NCBI GenBank assembly: GCA_900769645.1 | Contig: CAAGHI010000041.1 | Location: 76,869-140,868 of the forward strand | Reading direction: 5' to 3' | DNA from: Candidatus Gastranaerophilales bacterium | Lineage (GTDB): Bacteria; Cyanobacteriota; Vampirovibrionia; Gastranaerophilales; Gastranaerophilaceae | Length of the DNA stretch: 64,000 nt | Shown here: positions 16,549 through 25,484 of the stretch, piece after piece | Layout: the number at the start of each line of letters is the position of its first letter | How positions within the stretch are numbered: position 1 is the stretch's first letter | Translations under genes and position numbers: made by a program | Notes under the pieces: generated by a model | The model's database searches: none | Told to the model about the DNA's origin: nothing | The model's input: the letters and a program-made list of their open reading frames with translations, nothing else

Positions 16549-16668
16549 GTGAAAAGTGAGAAGTGAAACGTGAAAAGTTCGTTTCAGTGCTTCGCACAAA
16601 GTTAAAAATTAATATCTGAGCGAAAGCGAGCGTAAAGGCCTTTTCACTTTTCACGTCTCACTTTTCAC
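16549..16668. repeat. Long GTGA-type inverted repeat
   Basis: A 29-nt left arm (16549-16577, GTGAAAAGTGAGAAGTGAAA...) and a right arm (16640-16668) are nearly perfect reverse complements around a 62-nt loop. It is the longest and best-paired member of the family in this window. The rest of the gap to 16786 holds a T-rich stretch and another short TCAGGG...CCCGA-type hairpin (about 16755-16775), but no ORF. Confidence 0.8.
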
Positions 16669-16786
16669 TCAACGAAAATATTGTTTCCTTTCCCTTTTTC
16701 CCAGACTAACGACATGTTGGTCTTTTTTATTGAGAAAAATTTTATCATGATGTCAGGGTACCTATCCCGACATCACTTCAACCCTC

Positions 16787-18172
16787 CTACAATGTATCAT
16801 TCACTGTCGTAAAATCTTTTCCGCCGACGGCTTTATAGATATTAAGAGTTGAAATTACATAGTTCATTTTGCCGTTGATTTCATCTTTTTCCGCGACAAG
16901 AAGTCGTTCTCTATCTTTCATTAAGTCAAGATTTGATTTTGCACCGATGTTGAATTTTTCGTTTGCAAGTTGAAATTTTTCGTTTTCAAGGTTGTAACGT
17001 TTAATGCTTTCTTTGTAATTCAAATCACGTGTAATTGCACCGCCTAGTGAGTTATTAACTTCTTGAATTGATGTCAAAATTGTTTTTTCATACATTTGTT
17101 GAGCTTTTTCAAGTTCAAGTTTTTTGTATCTTAAAGTTGCCATTTTTGCACCACCTGTAAATAAATCTATTGACGGAACAAAACCGATTAAGGATTTGAA
17201 TGTGTGGTTTCCAAAAACATTTGTTAAGTTGTACGCACTAAATCCTGCTTGACCGTACAGTGTGAATTTTGGCAAAAAGTCACGACGTGCAACTTTTACA
17301 TCAATTCCGATTTTTTGTACGTAATCTTCTGCCTTCAAGTAATCCGGTCTGTATTGGATTACTTCTGCGTTAATCCCTGATGGCAATGGAATTATGGCGA
17401 TATTTTCATAAGTTCCTCTTTTTACTTCTGATAAATCCTTTTCTCTCAGACCTGTTAAAACACCGACTTCTCTACCGATGACAATTCTGCTATCAATATA
17501 TGTATTTAATTCTTCTTGTAATTGTGTCAAAAGTTGTTTTTCATTCATCAAATCCATTACGGTGCATAAGCCGTTTTTGTATTTTTTGTCCTGTAATTTT
17601 ACAACTTCTGTTTGGATTTTTACCAATTCTTCTTGATTTTTAATCAATTTGTCAAGTTTGACAAGATTAAAATAATTCGCTGCAAGAGAAGATGTTAAAT
17701 ATATATATGAAGCTCTTTCGTTTTGCTTAACCATTTCAAGTTGCTTTTTGACAGACTTGGTTTTCAAATAATTTTCTCCCCAAATATCAGCTTCGTAGCT
17801 CAAAGTTGCAGGTAGGAAGAAATTGCTTTGAGTATAATCTGGAATTGTAATACTGCCAAATTTTATTGTTGAAGATGAAAAATCTCTGAATACATCTCCC
17901 TGAAAACCTGCGTGTGGCAATTGGTTTGCAAAAGCCATTTTTACAACTTGATCGGCTTGTTTTACATTAAGTGTTGCGATTTTTAAATCTTGATTGTTTT
18001 CAAACGCTGTTGAAATATATTCCGTCAAAATCGGATCATTGTATTTTTGCCACCAATTAAGATTAATATATTCAATTCTGTTGTCTGTTTTATTTTTTGT
18101 CGTTTTTGCTTGTGCTACGCTAATTGAGCACAATAATAGTATTAGGGTTAAAAGTATTTTAAAATTTTTCAT
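16787..18172 (-). CDS. TolC-like outer membrane efflux protein
   Basis: The 461-residue protein has a Sec signal peptide (MKNFKILLTLILLLCSISVAQA, cut after AQA) and two outer-membrane-efflux repeats with the typical long helices (about 60-240 and 260-450). No lipobox Cys is seen, unlike many NodT-type channels. The start at 18172 is taken at the signal peptide; the longer ORF to 18349 runs over the divergent regulator gene. It is divergent from marR-emrA-emrB, so it should supply the outer-membrane channel of that tripartite pump. Confidence 0.9.
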   Translation of the reverse strand: MKNFKILLTLILLLCSISVAQAKTTKNKTDNRIEYINLNWWQKYNDPILTEYISTAFENNQDLKIATLNVKQADQVVKMAFANQLPHAGFQGDVFRDFSSSTIKFGSITIPDYTQSNFFLPATLSYEADIWGENYLKTKSVKKQLEMVKQNERASYIYLTSSLAANYFNLVKLDKLIKNQEELVKIQTEVVKLQDKKYKNGLCTVMDLMNEKQLLTQLQEELNTYIDSRIVIGREVGVLTGLREKDLSEVKRGTYENIAIIPLPSGINAEVIQYRPDYLKAEDYVQKIGIDVKVARRDFLPKFTLYGQAGFSAYNLTNVFGNHTFKSLIGFVPSIDLFTGGAKMATLRYKKLELEKAQQMYEKTILTSIQEVNNSLGGAITRDLNYKESIKRYNLENEKFQLANEKFNIGAKSNLDLMKDRERLLVAEKDEINGKMNYVISTLNIYKAVGGKDFTTVNDTL

Positions 18173-18190
18173 GCTTGCTATTTCCTTTTC

Positions 18191-18212
18191 TTGTGTTATC
18201 ATAATAACACAA
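18191..18212. promoter_or_regulatory. Palindromic operator between tolC-like and marR genes
   Basis: TTGTGTTAT (18191-18199) and ATAACACAA (18204-18212) form a perfect 9-bp palindrome with a 4-nt centre, in the middle of the 49-nt divergent gap. This is the size and location expected for a MarR dimer site controlling both directions. Confidence 0.7.
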
Positions 18213-18221
18213 AGAAAAATC

Positions 18222-18680
18222 ATGGACAAGACAGATTTATTAAAAAGTAGAATTGGTATGAAACTTGTGCGTGTAGGCAAGATGGTACGTGCAATTGCAA
18301 ACCAAAAATTTGTAAAAGCGAATTTTGAAATTACCCCAGAACAGTTCACTGTACTAGCTGCGATATTGGATCATGACGGTTTGTATCAAAGGCAAATTGG
18401 TGCGCTTACACTAAAAGACAGACCAAATATTACAAGAATTATTAATATACTGGAAAACAAGGAACTTGTGACTCGAACCCCTGATGTTCACAAACGCAAA
18501 GTATTCAAAATTAATATTACTGAAAAAGGCAAAAAAGAATACGAAAATGCGCTCCCGACAGTGCTTGAACACTGGCAAAAATCTGTTAGCGGAGTAGATG
18601 ATGAAGATTTAGCGACTTGTTTGAAAGTTTTGAATAAAATAAAAGCAAATTTGGAAGAGAAATTACATACGCGAATATAA
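18222..18680 (+). CDS. MarR family transcriptional regulator
   Basis: The 152-residue product is a typical MarR winged helix: dimer helices at both ends, recognition region DRPNITRIINILENKELVTRTPDVHKRK with the wing DVHKRKVFKINIT. It opens the regulator-EmrA-EmrB operon (12 nt before emrA) and is divergent from the TolC-like gene. It most likely represses the efflux genes through the 18191-18212 palindrome and is relieved by a phenolic or drug ligand. The ATG at 18222 was chosen because the longer frame covers the tolC-like gene start. Confidence 0.9.
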   Translation: MDKTDLLKSRIGMKLVRVGKMVRAIANQKFVKANFEITPEQFTVLAAILDHDGLYQRQIGALTLKDRPNITRIINILENKELVTRTPDVHKRKVFKINITEKGKKEYENALPTVLEHWQKSVSGVDDEDLATCLKVLNKIKANLEEKLHTRI

Positions 18681-18692
18681 GAGGTGACTATT

Positions 18693-19862
18693 ATGGCAGA
18701 AAATAATAACAATGAACCGAATAAAGAAGTAAAAAAGACTGCAAAGTCGAAAAAAATAGATTTGCAACCTGTAAATTCTGAGGAATTTGAGGAAGAGGCG
18801 AAGGAAAGACTTAAAACAAGAAAAGAACGTAAAAAGAAAAAACGTCCTGAATACAAGAAAAAACGAGTTGTAGTTCCTATAATTACAGCTACAATTCTTG
18901 TAATTACTGGTATTGCACTTGCAATTCATTCAACATTTTTCCAATCAACAGACGATGCGTTTGTTGAAGGCAGACTTGTGTCTATCGCTCCACGTGTTCA
19001 AGGGCCTGTTGTAAAACTTCTTGTTGATGATAACGATGTTGTTCAAAAAGGTCAATTGCTTGTGGAAATTGATCCGGCAGATTACGAGGTTAAACTTCAC
19101 CAAGCAGAGGCAAAACTGGCAGAAGCTAAGGCTCAATTAAATGTTACTAAAAAGCAAATTGATGAAAGTGGCTCTAATGTGGAACAGTCTTTTGAAGATG
19201 AAACATCAACAAAGTCAAAACTTGATTTTGCAACAAAAGACCATAAAAGATACACTGATATGTACAAATCAGGGATTGTCTCAAAACAAGACTATGACAC
19301 AAGTTCAACACATTACACAGTAGCTCAGGCAAATCATAAAGCTGCTACCGAAAAAACAAAAGCTATGCAATCTGCTCTTGAAGGTCATCAGGCAAAAGCA
19401 GAGGCAGTTGAAGCTGAAATCAAAAGATTAGAGGCTGAAGTTGAACAAGCAAAACTAAATCTTTCATATACAAAAATATATGCACCTCAAAGTGGTATGG
19501 TTTCTGCAAGAAGCGTAGAAATGGGTAATTACGTTCAGACAGGTCAACCTTTGATGGAAATTGTTCCGGAACATGTTTGGATTGTTGCAAATTTCAAGGA
19601 AATTCAACTTACTCACATGAAAAAAGGTCAACCGGTTTCTATCAAAATCGACACTTATCCAGGGAAAAGATTTAAAGGACATGTTGACAGTATTCAACGT
19701 TCAACAGGTGCAAAATCAAGTTTGTTCCCACCTGAAAACGCAGTTGGAAGTTACGTAAAAATCGTTCAACGTGTTCCTGTAAAAATCGTTTTTGACGAAG
19801 ATATTAAGGACTACAACATCGTCCCGGGAATGTCAGTTGTGCCAAAGGTTAAGGTAAAGTAG
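18693..19862 (+). CDS. emrA: EmrA-like periplasmic adaptor (HlyD family)
   Basis: Membrane-fusion protein linking the inner-membrane exporter to the outer-membrane channel. The 389-residue product has a Lys/Glu-rich cytoplasmic start (about 1-55), one membrane segment (about 58-78), the barrel-sandwich lipoyl halves (DDAFVEGRLVSIAPRVQGPV; IYAPQSGMVSARSVEMGNYV) and an Ala/Lys/Glu coiled-coil hairpin between them. GAGGTG precedes the ATG at 18693; a GTG three codons earlier overlaps that site and is less likely. It is the second gene of the marR operon. Confidence 0.92.
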   Translation: MAENNNNEPNKEVKKTAKSKKIDLQPVNSEEFEEEAKERLKTRKERKKKKRPEYKKKRVVVPIITATILVITGIALAIHSTFFQSTDDAFVEGRLVSIAPRVQGPVVKLLVDDNDVVQKGQLLVEIDPADYEVKLHQAEAKLAEAKAQLNVTKKQIDESGSNVEQSFEDETSTKSKLDFATKDHKRYTDMYKSGIVSKQDYDTSSTHYTVAQANHKAATEKTKAMQSALEGHQAKAEAVEAEIKRLEAEVEQAKLNLSYTKIYAPQSGMVSARSVEMGNYVQTGQPLMEIVPEHVWIVANFKEIQLTHMKKGQPVSIKIDTYPGKRFKGHVDSIQRSTGAKSSLFPPENAVGSYVKIVQRVPVKIVFDEDIKDYNIVPGMSVVPKVKVK

Positions 19863-19960
19863 TGAATGGTGGGTAGTGAGTCGTGAGTTGGTTCATTACG
19901 GGATAAATAGTGAGTAGTGAGCAGTGAATGATGGGTAGTTCATTACAGGTATATAATAAG
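19862..19960 (+). repeat. GTGA-type repeats between emrA and emrB
   Basis: Two direct runs of GTGAGTAGTGA-type units are each followed by GTTCATTAC and an AT-rich segment, so this copy is arranged as direct rather than inverted repeats. It fills the gap between two cotranscribed genes. Confidence 0.65.
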
Positions 19961-19970
19961 TGAGTAAAAG

Positions 19971-21548
19971 ATGGAAAGTAGCGAAATAACTGAAATAGAA
20001 AGTACAGCAGTGGCAAAAAAACAAGTAAATCCATATATTCAGGCACTTGTAATTTTGTTGCCATCAATTTTGGCGCTTGTTGCATCATCTGCCACAAATG
20101 TTTGTCAGCCAAATATTGCCGGATATTTCGGTGCTACTCAGTATGAAGCGAATTCCGTAATCACAAGTTACATCATTGCAAATGGAATTATGCTTCCGAC
20201 GACAGGTTACCTTGCAAAACTTTTCGGAAAAAAACAATTCTTTTTATATTGTATAATTGTATTTTGTATTGGAGCCGGACTTTGTTTGCTCGCAAAAGAC
20301 TTGCACATGTTGATTATGGCAAGAATTTTTCAGGGAATCGGTGGCGGCTGTATTCTTCCGCTTTGTCAGGCAATGCTTTTGGATATTTTCCCTGATAAAA
20401 AAGGCTTTGCAATGGCGCTTTATGGGGTTGCTGCGATGTTTGCTCCGCTTGCAGGTCCGTTCTTTGGAGGCTATCTAACTGATAACTGGTCTTGGCAGTG
20501 GGTTTTTATCGTAAATATTCCACTTTGCCTTATTTCTATTGCTCTAATCAAATTCTTAATTCCAAAAGATGAACCGGTTAAGGAAAGATATAATAAAAAG
20601 TTTGATATTATTGGTTTTGCAGGAATTGCAATTGCGATGGGGTGTATGCAAATTGTTCTTGATAAAGGGGAACAATTCAATTGGTTTGATACCCCTTGGA
20701 TTTGCTGGTTGACCGGAATTTCAATATTTTCTTTTATTTTCTTTTATGTTTGGGAATTGGAGTACAAATTCCCGATTATTGATATCAGAGTGTTTAAGGA
20801 TAAAAACTTTTTATATGGAACATCGATAAGTTCAATTATCAATATTCTTTTGTACAGCACATTGCTTTTGGTTCCGTTGTTTTCGCAAAGTTTAATCGGT
20901 TATAGTCCGTCAGCGTCAGGTTTGTTGATGTTGCCGAGAGCTATGGTTTGTTTATTCGGCTTGTTGATTATGGGCGAAATTGCAAAAGTCGTTGAAAACA
21001 GGCTTTTAACTGCAATCGGATTTGTTATAATGGCTGTTGCTTGTTTTATGTTGTCTTGTCTGAATACGACAGCGTCAATGCACAGTATTATTACTCCAAA
21101 CTTGATTTTGTGTTTTGGTGTTTCTGTTGCGTTTGTTCCGATTTCGGCGTTGTCATTTTTGACTTTGCCTGCAAACAAAACGGCCGATGCTGCAGGGCTT
21201 CATGCACTTTTCAAAAACATTGTAACTGCGATTTCAACATCTGCTGCATCAACATTTATTGCAAGAGGTGGGCAGGTTTATCAGAACAATCTTGTAGAAC
21301 ATCTGGCATGGCATAATCCTATGTATAAAGTGCATTTGAACGCTTTGCAACATAAATTTATGATGATGTATCCGTCTGTTGTTGCTCAGAAAAAAGCTAG
21401 TGGAATGCTTTATAAGCAGTTGATTATGCAGTCAAAACTCGGTGCGTTTTATGATGCATTTTTGTGGCTTGCACTTTTGGCGATTGTTGCAATTCCGTTT
21501 TTGTTGCTTTTAAAAAACAAAATTCGTCGTGTAAAACCAAGTGTTTAG
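19971..21548 (+). CDS. emrB: DHA2-family MFS drug exporter (EmrB/QacA type)
   Basis: The 525-residue inner-membrane protein has about 14 hydrophobic segments and the family motifs: TNVCQPNIAGYFG in TM1, GYLAKLFGKKQ (motif A-like) after TM2, RIFQGIGGG (motif B) and the GPFFGGYLTD motif C region around residue 160. It works with the EmrA-like adaptor and the divergent TolC-like channel to pump hydrophobic drugs out across both membranes. No strong ribosome-binding site precedes the ATG. Confidence 0.93.
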   Translation: MESSEITEIESTAVAKKQVNPYIQALVILLPSILALVASSATNVCQPNIAGYFGATQYEANSVITSYIIANGIMLPTTGYLAKLFGKKQFFLYCIIVFCIGAGLCLLAKDLHMLIMARIFQGIGGGCILPLCQAMLLDIFPDKKGFAMALYGVAAMFAPLAGPFFGGYLTDNWSWQWVFIVNIPLCLISIALIKFLIPKDEPVKERYNKKFDIIGFAGIAIAMGCMQIVLDKGEQFNWFDTPWICWLTGISIFSFIFFYVWELEYKFPIIDIRVFKDKNFLYGTSISSIINILLYSTLLLVPLFSQSLIGYSPSASGLLMLPRAMVCLFGLLIMGEIAKVVENRLLTAIGFVIMAVACFMLSCLNTTASMHSIITPNLILCFGVSVAFVPISALSFLTLPANKTADAAGLHALFKNIVTAISTSAASTFIARGGQVYQNNLVEHLAWHNPMYKVHLNALQHKFMMMYPSVVAQKKASGMLYKQLIMQSKLGAFYDAFLWLALLAIVAIPFLLLLKNKIRRVKPSV

Positions 21549-21575
21549 CGTATTTACAACAACAAGAATTCTGAT

Positions 21576-21581
21576 TATAAT
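21576..21581 (+). promoter_or_regulatory. -10 box 6 nt before the nadD start
   Basis: TATAAT (21576-21581) is separated from the ATG at 21588 by exactly 6 nt, with no Shine-Dalgarno; expected for a leaderless transcript. Confidence 0.65.
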
Positions 21582-21587
21582 TCAGAT

Positions 21588-22184
21588 ATGAAACTTTGTA
21601 TTTTTTCAGGTACGTTTAATCCTATACACAGAGCGCATTTAAAGATCGCGGAATACGTTTTGGCTCATTATGGCTTTGACAAAATTATTTTTATTCCGGC
21701 ATATAAGCCTCCTCACAAGGATTATGACATAAATTTGTGCAAACACAGGTTTGAGATGGTGAAGCTTGCGACAGCTTATAATCCGTATTTTGAGGTTTCT
21801 GATATTGAATATCAAAGTGAAGGCAAGTCGTATTCTTATTTGACGGTGTTAAAGCTTTATGAAAAGTACAAACCTGAAGAAAAAATTTATTTTATTATCG
21901 GAACAGATGCGTTTGAAAAAATTGAAAGTTGGTATGAGACTGATAAATTCAAAAAAATTGTTGATTTTATTGTGTTTATAAGAGAAAATGAAGAAGTTAA
22001 ATTGGATTATTTAAGGCAAAAAGGCTATAATTTTGAATTTGCTCAGATGCCGTTTGTTGATATTTCATCGACAGAGTTGAGAGAAAATATAAAACTCGGC
22101 AAGCCTATAAATAACCTTGTGACAAAGGAAGTAGAGGAGTACATTTACAAAAATGGATTATACAGAAATACTGAAATGGCTTAA
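21588..22184 (+). CDS. nadD: Nicotinate-nucleotide adenylyltransferase
   Basis: Makes deamido-NAD from NaMN and ATP. The 198-residue product has the GTFNPIHRAHLKIAE nucleotidyltransferase motif (residues 8-22), the PPHK substrate segment (about 41-44), FIIGTDAFEKIESW in the middle and ISSTELR near the end. The 3' end overlaps yqeK by 32 nt, the common nadD-yqeK pairing. Confidence 0.95.
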   Translation: MKLCIFSGTFNPIHRAHLKIAEYVLAHYGFDKIIFIPAYKPPHKDYDINLCKHRFEMVKLATAYNPYFEVSDIEYQSEGKSYSYLTVLKLYEKYKPEEKIYFIIGTDAFEKIESWYETDKFKKIVDFIVFIRENEEVKLDYLRQKGYNFEFAQMPFVDISSTELRENIKLGKPINNLVTKEVEEYIYKNGLYRNTEMA

Positions 22185-22728
22185 AGAAAATTTGAACGAA
22201 AAAAGATATATTCATACGCTCGGTACGGCAGATTGTGCAAAAGAACTTGCACAAAAATTTGATTTGGATAGCGAAAAAGCTTACCTTGCCGGACTTTTGC
22301 ATGATTGTGCAAAGTGTTTTTCTAACGAAAAACTTCTGGATATTATTCACAAACATCTTGATGTTGAAGAGTGTGAAATGCTTAATTACAAGACTTTGCA
22401 CGCCCCTGTGAGTGCTTATATTGCAGAAAACGAGTTCAAAGTTACAGATAAAGAGATTTTGTCTGCAATTCGTTGGCACACTCTTGGCCGTTTGGATATG
22501 ACGGATTTTGAAAAAATAGTTTTTATTGCCGATAAAATAGAGCCGAACACTCGTGATAAAGAGTATTCAGATAAAATTAGAGCATTGCTTGATGAAGAAA
22601 ACGGCTTGAATAAGGCCCTTTTGAAATGTTACAAGGAAACTATCAAAAGTCTTGTTAAACGAGATTTGAAAATCTGTCTTTTGACTATTGAAATCTATAA
22701 CAAACTTCAAGATTTGGTTCAAAATTAG
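22153..22728 (+). CDS. yqeK: YqeK-type HD domain hydrolase
   Basis: The 191-residue product has the HD phosphohydrolase pattern H21 (YIHTLG), HDCAK (about 50) and downstream His/Asp residues (AIRWHTLG; IADKIEPNTR). YqeK proteins hydrolyse symmetrical diadenosine tetraphosphate. It overlaps nadD by 32 nt, so translation is coupled. In Firmicutes, Cyanobacteria and relatives the pair is conserved, often next to rsfS; here the next gene is different. Confidence 0.9.
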   Translation: MDYTEILKWLKENLNEKRYIHTLGTADCAKELAQKFDLDSEKAYLAGLLHDCAKCFSNEKLLDIIHKHLDVEECEMLNYKTLHAPVSAYIAENEFKVTDKEILSAIRWHTLGRLDMTDFEKIVFIADKIEPNTRDKEYSDKIRALLDEENGLNKALLKCYKETIKSLVKRDLKICLLTIEIYNKLQDLVQN

Positions 22729-22767
22729 CATGTTTATGGTAAAATTTGTTCAAAGTGAGGAATTCTG

Positions 22768-25125
22768 ATGAGAGTACTGGAAATTAAGAATAATTTAGTA
22801 AAAATTGAATTTAATACGGAAGACAATCTTTCATTGTCCAGCTTTGTAATTATCGAGGATAAAAATAGTCCTTATGTCGCTCAGGTTATGAATATCAAAG
22901 CTGATGCTATTTCAAACTTTGCAATCGTTAAGTTGCTTTTTACTTTCAATGATGAAGGTGTTTTGAAAAATTACAATGGAACAATTCCGTCATTAAAAGC
23001 GGTTGTTTCAGTGCTTCCATCAAAAGAACTTTTAGACATTATTCCTGCCCAAAATCCGTTAGTTTTGGGCGAATTGGCACAACAAGGCGTAAAATTAAAA
23101 GTTGATAAAACTATTTTAGATAACAATCTTTTGGTTTGTTCAAATAATGCAGAAAATACGTCTTTATTGATTGAAAATATTATAAAACAATTGGATAAAA
23201 ACGCTGTAATCTTTGATACAGACGGCTTGTTGGATTATGAAGAAAAGTTTGTTTTAGGTAGAGATTTTAAACTTCCTTTGAATAATGAAACGATTAATTT
23301 CATTTATGACAACGATTTGGAAGATGTTGATGCGACAAGTAAAGCAATTATTCAAGATATTTTCTTGGAGGTTCAAGAGTACATAAAAACTCTTCCTGAG
23401 AGCTTTTTGCCATTTGAAACATTCTTGAACGTTGTTGATCAACAGTACAAAGAAACTCAAATTACTCAGCTTGTTTTGCTTAAAAATAAACTTTTGAAAT
23501 ACAAAGAGTTGAATGTTTTTGCAGAAACTCTTAAAGATGTTTTGAGCTTGAGTATGTCTATTGAAAAAGCTAAAAAAACTGTTATCGACATTTCAAATGT
23601 TCCTGAAAAGCTTCAACGTGAAGTGATTATGTATTCATACAAGGTTATGAATTCAATAGGTGACGATATTTACGCTTTTGCAAAGGCAAACAATTCGTTG
23701 ACGAATAAAAAACTATTGAAACAATTTTTGTCAAGAACAAATGTTTCTACAATTGTTGTTTGCCCACACGAATACAAGTATATTTCGGAAGCAAAAGAGA
23801 TTGCACAAAACTTGATTTTGTTTGCTCCGTTGACTTTGCAACACGATTTTGCAAGCTACAACACGTTCTTGAACAAATTGAATTCTGATGAATTTATTAT
23901 CTATGGCGCTCATACTCAAAATATTCCGTTTATTGTTGAGTTGGAACCGCTTGAAGATGATGACATTGAGCCGGAAGATGAGCAGGAAGAAAATTCAGAT
24001 GTTGAAGATTTGCCGGTTGAAAAATCTGAAAACACTGAGGTTGTAGAAACTGTAGAGGCTGAGGAAGGGCTTAAAGATGAAATCGCCCAACCTGACTCTG
24101 ATGCGGGAAAAGTTGAAGAAACTCCTGTTTCTGCCGAACCTGAAATCCACCCTGCCAAAGAGGAAGAACCTGTAATTGTTGAAGAAGAAGCAGAACCGGA
24201 GATTGCAGAAGTCGATACATCTTTTGAAGAAGCTCCTTCGTTTGATGATTTTGATACGCAGGAAGAAATTCAAGATGAACCGCTTGAAGAGGCTGAAAAC
24301 ATAACTTTTGAGCCTATTGAGGATTTTGCAGAAGAAGCACAAATTCATACAGAAGATGAGCTTCCGCAAGCTGAATATCAAGAAGAAATTCCAAATATTT
24401 TGGCTGATGATTCGCAAGATGATGATGTAGTGGAGGTTTCAGAACCTATTATTGAACAACCTGAGTATCCTGAATTTGATTCCCAAGATGACGTGATAAT
24501 TGATGAAACTCCCGTGAATGATGGTTTGTCTGGTGATATTGAATATACTCCGCTTGACGAGGACGAAGTTGGCGATTATCAAACAGAAGATATTGGTAAT
24601 CTTGAAAATTTGGAAGAGCCAGAAATTGACTATTCTTTAGATGATACAGATGTTGTAGAAGATTATCAGGAACCGCAAATTCAGTATGGTCCAGATGATG
24701 CGATGATTGAACAGGCTGCCAAAGATGTTGATAAATTCTTTTATGAAAAACTTCCGCAAGAAAATGTTGAAATTCCAGCACCGCAAGATTTAGAGGATTA
24801 CACATCTGATGAGTTGACAGAAGATGATTTGAACTTAATCGGGGATTTGACTCCTGAAGATGAAAGAGCAACAAATTACGTGCCAGAGGATATTACAATC
24901 GATGAGCAACCGCCGGTTGTGCCGATCTATGAGGCAAGTGATATTACAAACTTTGAACCCCCAAAATTAGAGCCGGGTGATAGGGTTTCCAATCCAAAAT
25001 ATGGCGAAGGTGTTGTTGATAAAATGGTTAAGTACGGCAATAAAATGCTTTGTCAAATAATATTTGTAAATGGCGGGAAAAGATTGATGGACCCTGCAAT
25101 GACCGAAATCACAAAACTATCTTAA
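22768..25125 (+). CDS. Degenerate HerA-like ATPase-fold protein with acidic linker and UvrD-type Tudor C-terminus
   Basis: The 785-residue protein has three parts. Residues 1-390 follow the layout of HerA/DUF87 proteins (N-terminal beta barrel, then NNLLVCSNNAENTSLLIENII followed by VIFDTDG), but the expected GxTGSGKS Walker A is replaced by SNNAENTS, so ATP binding is doubtful. Residues about 390-730 are a highly acidic, low-complexity, probably disordered linker. The last 55 residues (PGDRVSNPKYGEGVVDKM...FVNGGKRLM) match the C-terminal Tudor-like domain of UvrD/PcrA helicases, which contacts RNA polymerase. Function unknown; a transcription- or repair-linked scaffold is one possibility. 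Confidence 0.75.
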   Translation: MRVLEIKNNLVKIEFNTEDNLSLSSFVIIEDKNSPYVAQVMNIKADAISNFAIVKLLFTFNDEGVLKNYNGTIPSLKAVVSVLPSKELLDIIPAQNPLVLGELAQQGVKLKVDKTILDNNLLVCSNNAENTSLLIENIIKQLDKNAVIFDTDGLLDYEEKFVLGRDFKLPLNNETINFIYDNDLEDVDATSKAIIQDIFLEVQEYIKTLPESFLPFETFLNVVDQQYKETQITQLVLLKNKLLKYKELNVFAETLKDVLSLSMSIEKAKKTVIDISNVPEKLQREVIMYSYKVMNSIGDDIYAFAKANNSLTNKKLLKQFLSRTNVSTIVVCPHEYKYISEAKEIAQNLILFAPLTLQHDFASYNTFLNKLNSDEFIIYGAHTQNIPFIVELEPLEDDDIEPEDEQEENSDVEDLPVEKSENTEVVETVEAEEGLKDEIAQPDSDAGKVEETPVSAEPEIHPAKEEEPVIVEEEAEPEIAEVDTSFEEAPSFDDFDTQEEIQDEPLEEAENITFEPIEDFAEEAQIHTEDELPQAEYQEEIPNILADDSQDDDVVEVSEPIIEQPEYPEFDSQDDVIIDETPVNDGLSGDIEYTPLDEDEVGDYQTEDIGNLENLEEPEIDYSLDDTDVVEDYQEPQIQYGPDDAMIEQAAKDVDKFFYEKLPQENVEIPAPQDLEDYTSDELTEDDLNLIGDLTPEDERATNYVPEDITIDEQPPVVPIYEASDITNFEPPKLEPGDRVSNPKYGEGVVDKMVKYGNKMLCQIIFVNGGKRLMDPAMTEITKLS

Positions 25126-25473
25126 TTATCTTAATTTTGCTGCACCTTTAAGATATACAAATTTTGGCGTGAAATTGTCATCACAATTCACGACTATTAG
25201 TGTGCGTAAGCATGATTTTAGTGAATTTGGAACATTAAGTTCGTGAAAACACATCATTGCAACTTCATTCCAACCAAGATTAATTCGTGCAAATTTTGCA
25301 GGAAAAGCGGCGTTTAAATCATCTGTAAGTGTAAAAATTACGTGTGAAATTTGAGAAACTTCAATTTTGTTTTGCGAAATTTGTTCGTTAAGCAATTCCA
25401 AAGTTGCAGATTTTATCGCATCTTCTGTGTTGTTATCAACTGTAATTGCCCCTCGAATTCCTTTTGTAGCCAC
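25126..25473 (-). CDS. aroH: Chorismate mutase, AroH type
   Basis: Converts chorismate to prephenate for Phe/Tyr synthesis. The 115-residue product has the AroH features RGAITVDNNTEDAI near the start, FTLTDDLNAAFPA in the middle and the C-terminal FVYLKGAAKLR. A GTG start at 25473 is chosen because GGGAG lies about 8 nt upstream and the family begins with this RGA motif; the longer ORF overlaps fmt. It lies 11 nt after fmt. Confidence 0.85.
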   Translation of the reverse strand: MATKGIRGAITVDNNTEDAIKSATLELLNEQISQNKIEVSQISHVIFTLTDDLNAAFPAKFARINLGWNEVAMMCFHELNVPNSLKSCLRTLIVVNCDDNFTPKFVYLKGAAKLR

Positions 25474-25484
25474 TGTTTTACTCC

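Noticed and set aside
17994..18221. Extended N-terminus of the MarR protein
   Set aside because: It would overlap the divergent tolC-like gene by about 180 nt; the ATG at 18222 matches family starts.
18173..18349. Extended N-terminus of the TolC-like protein
   Set aside because: It would run over marR and bury the clear Sec signal peptide that starts at 18172.
23916..24874. Ser- and Phe-rich minus-strand ORFs opposite the acidic linker
   Set aside because: They arise from the GAA/GAT-rich codons of the acidic region on the plus strand and have no start signals.
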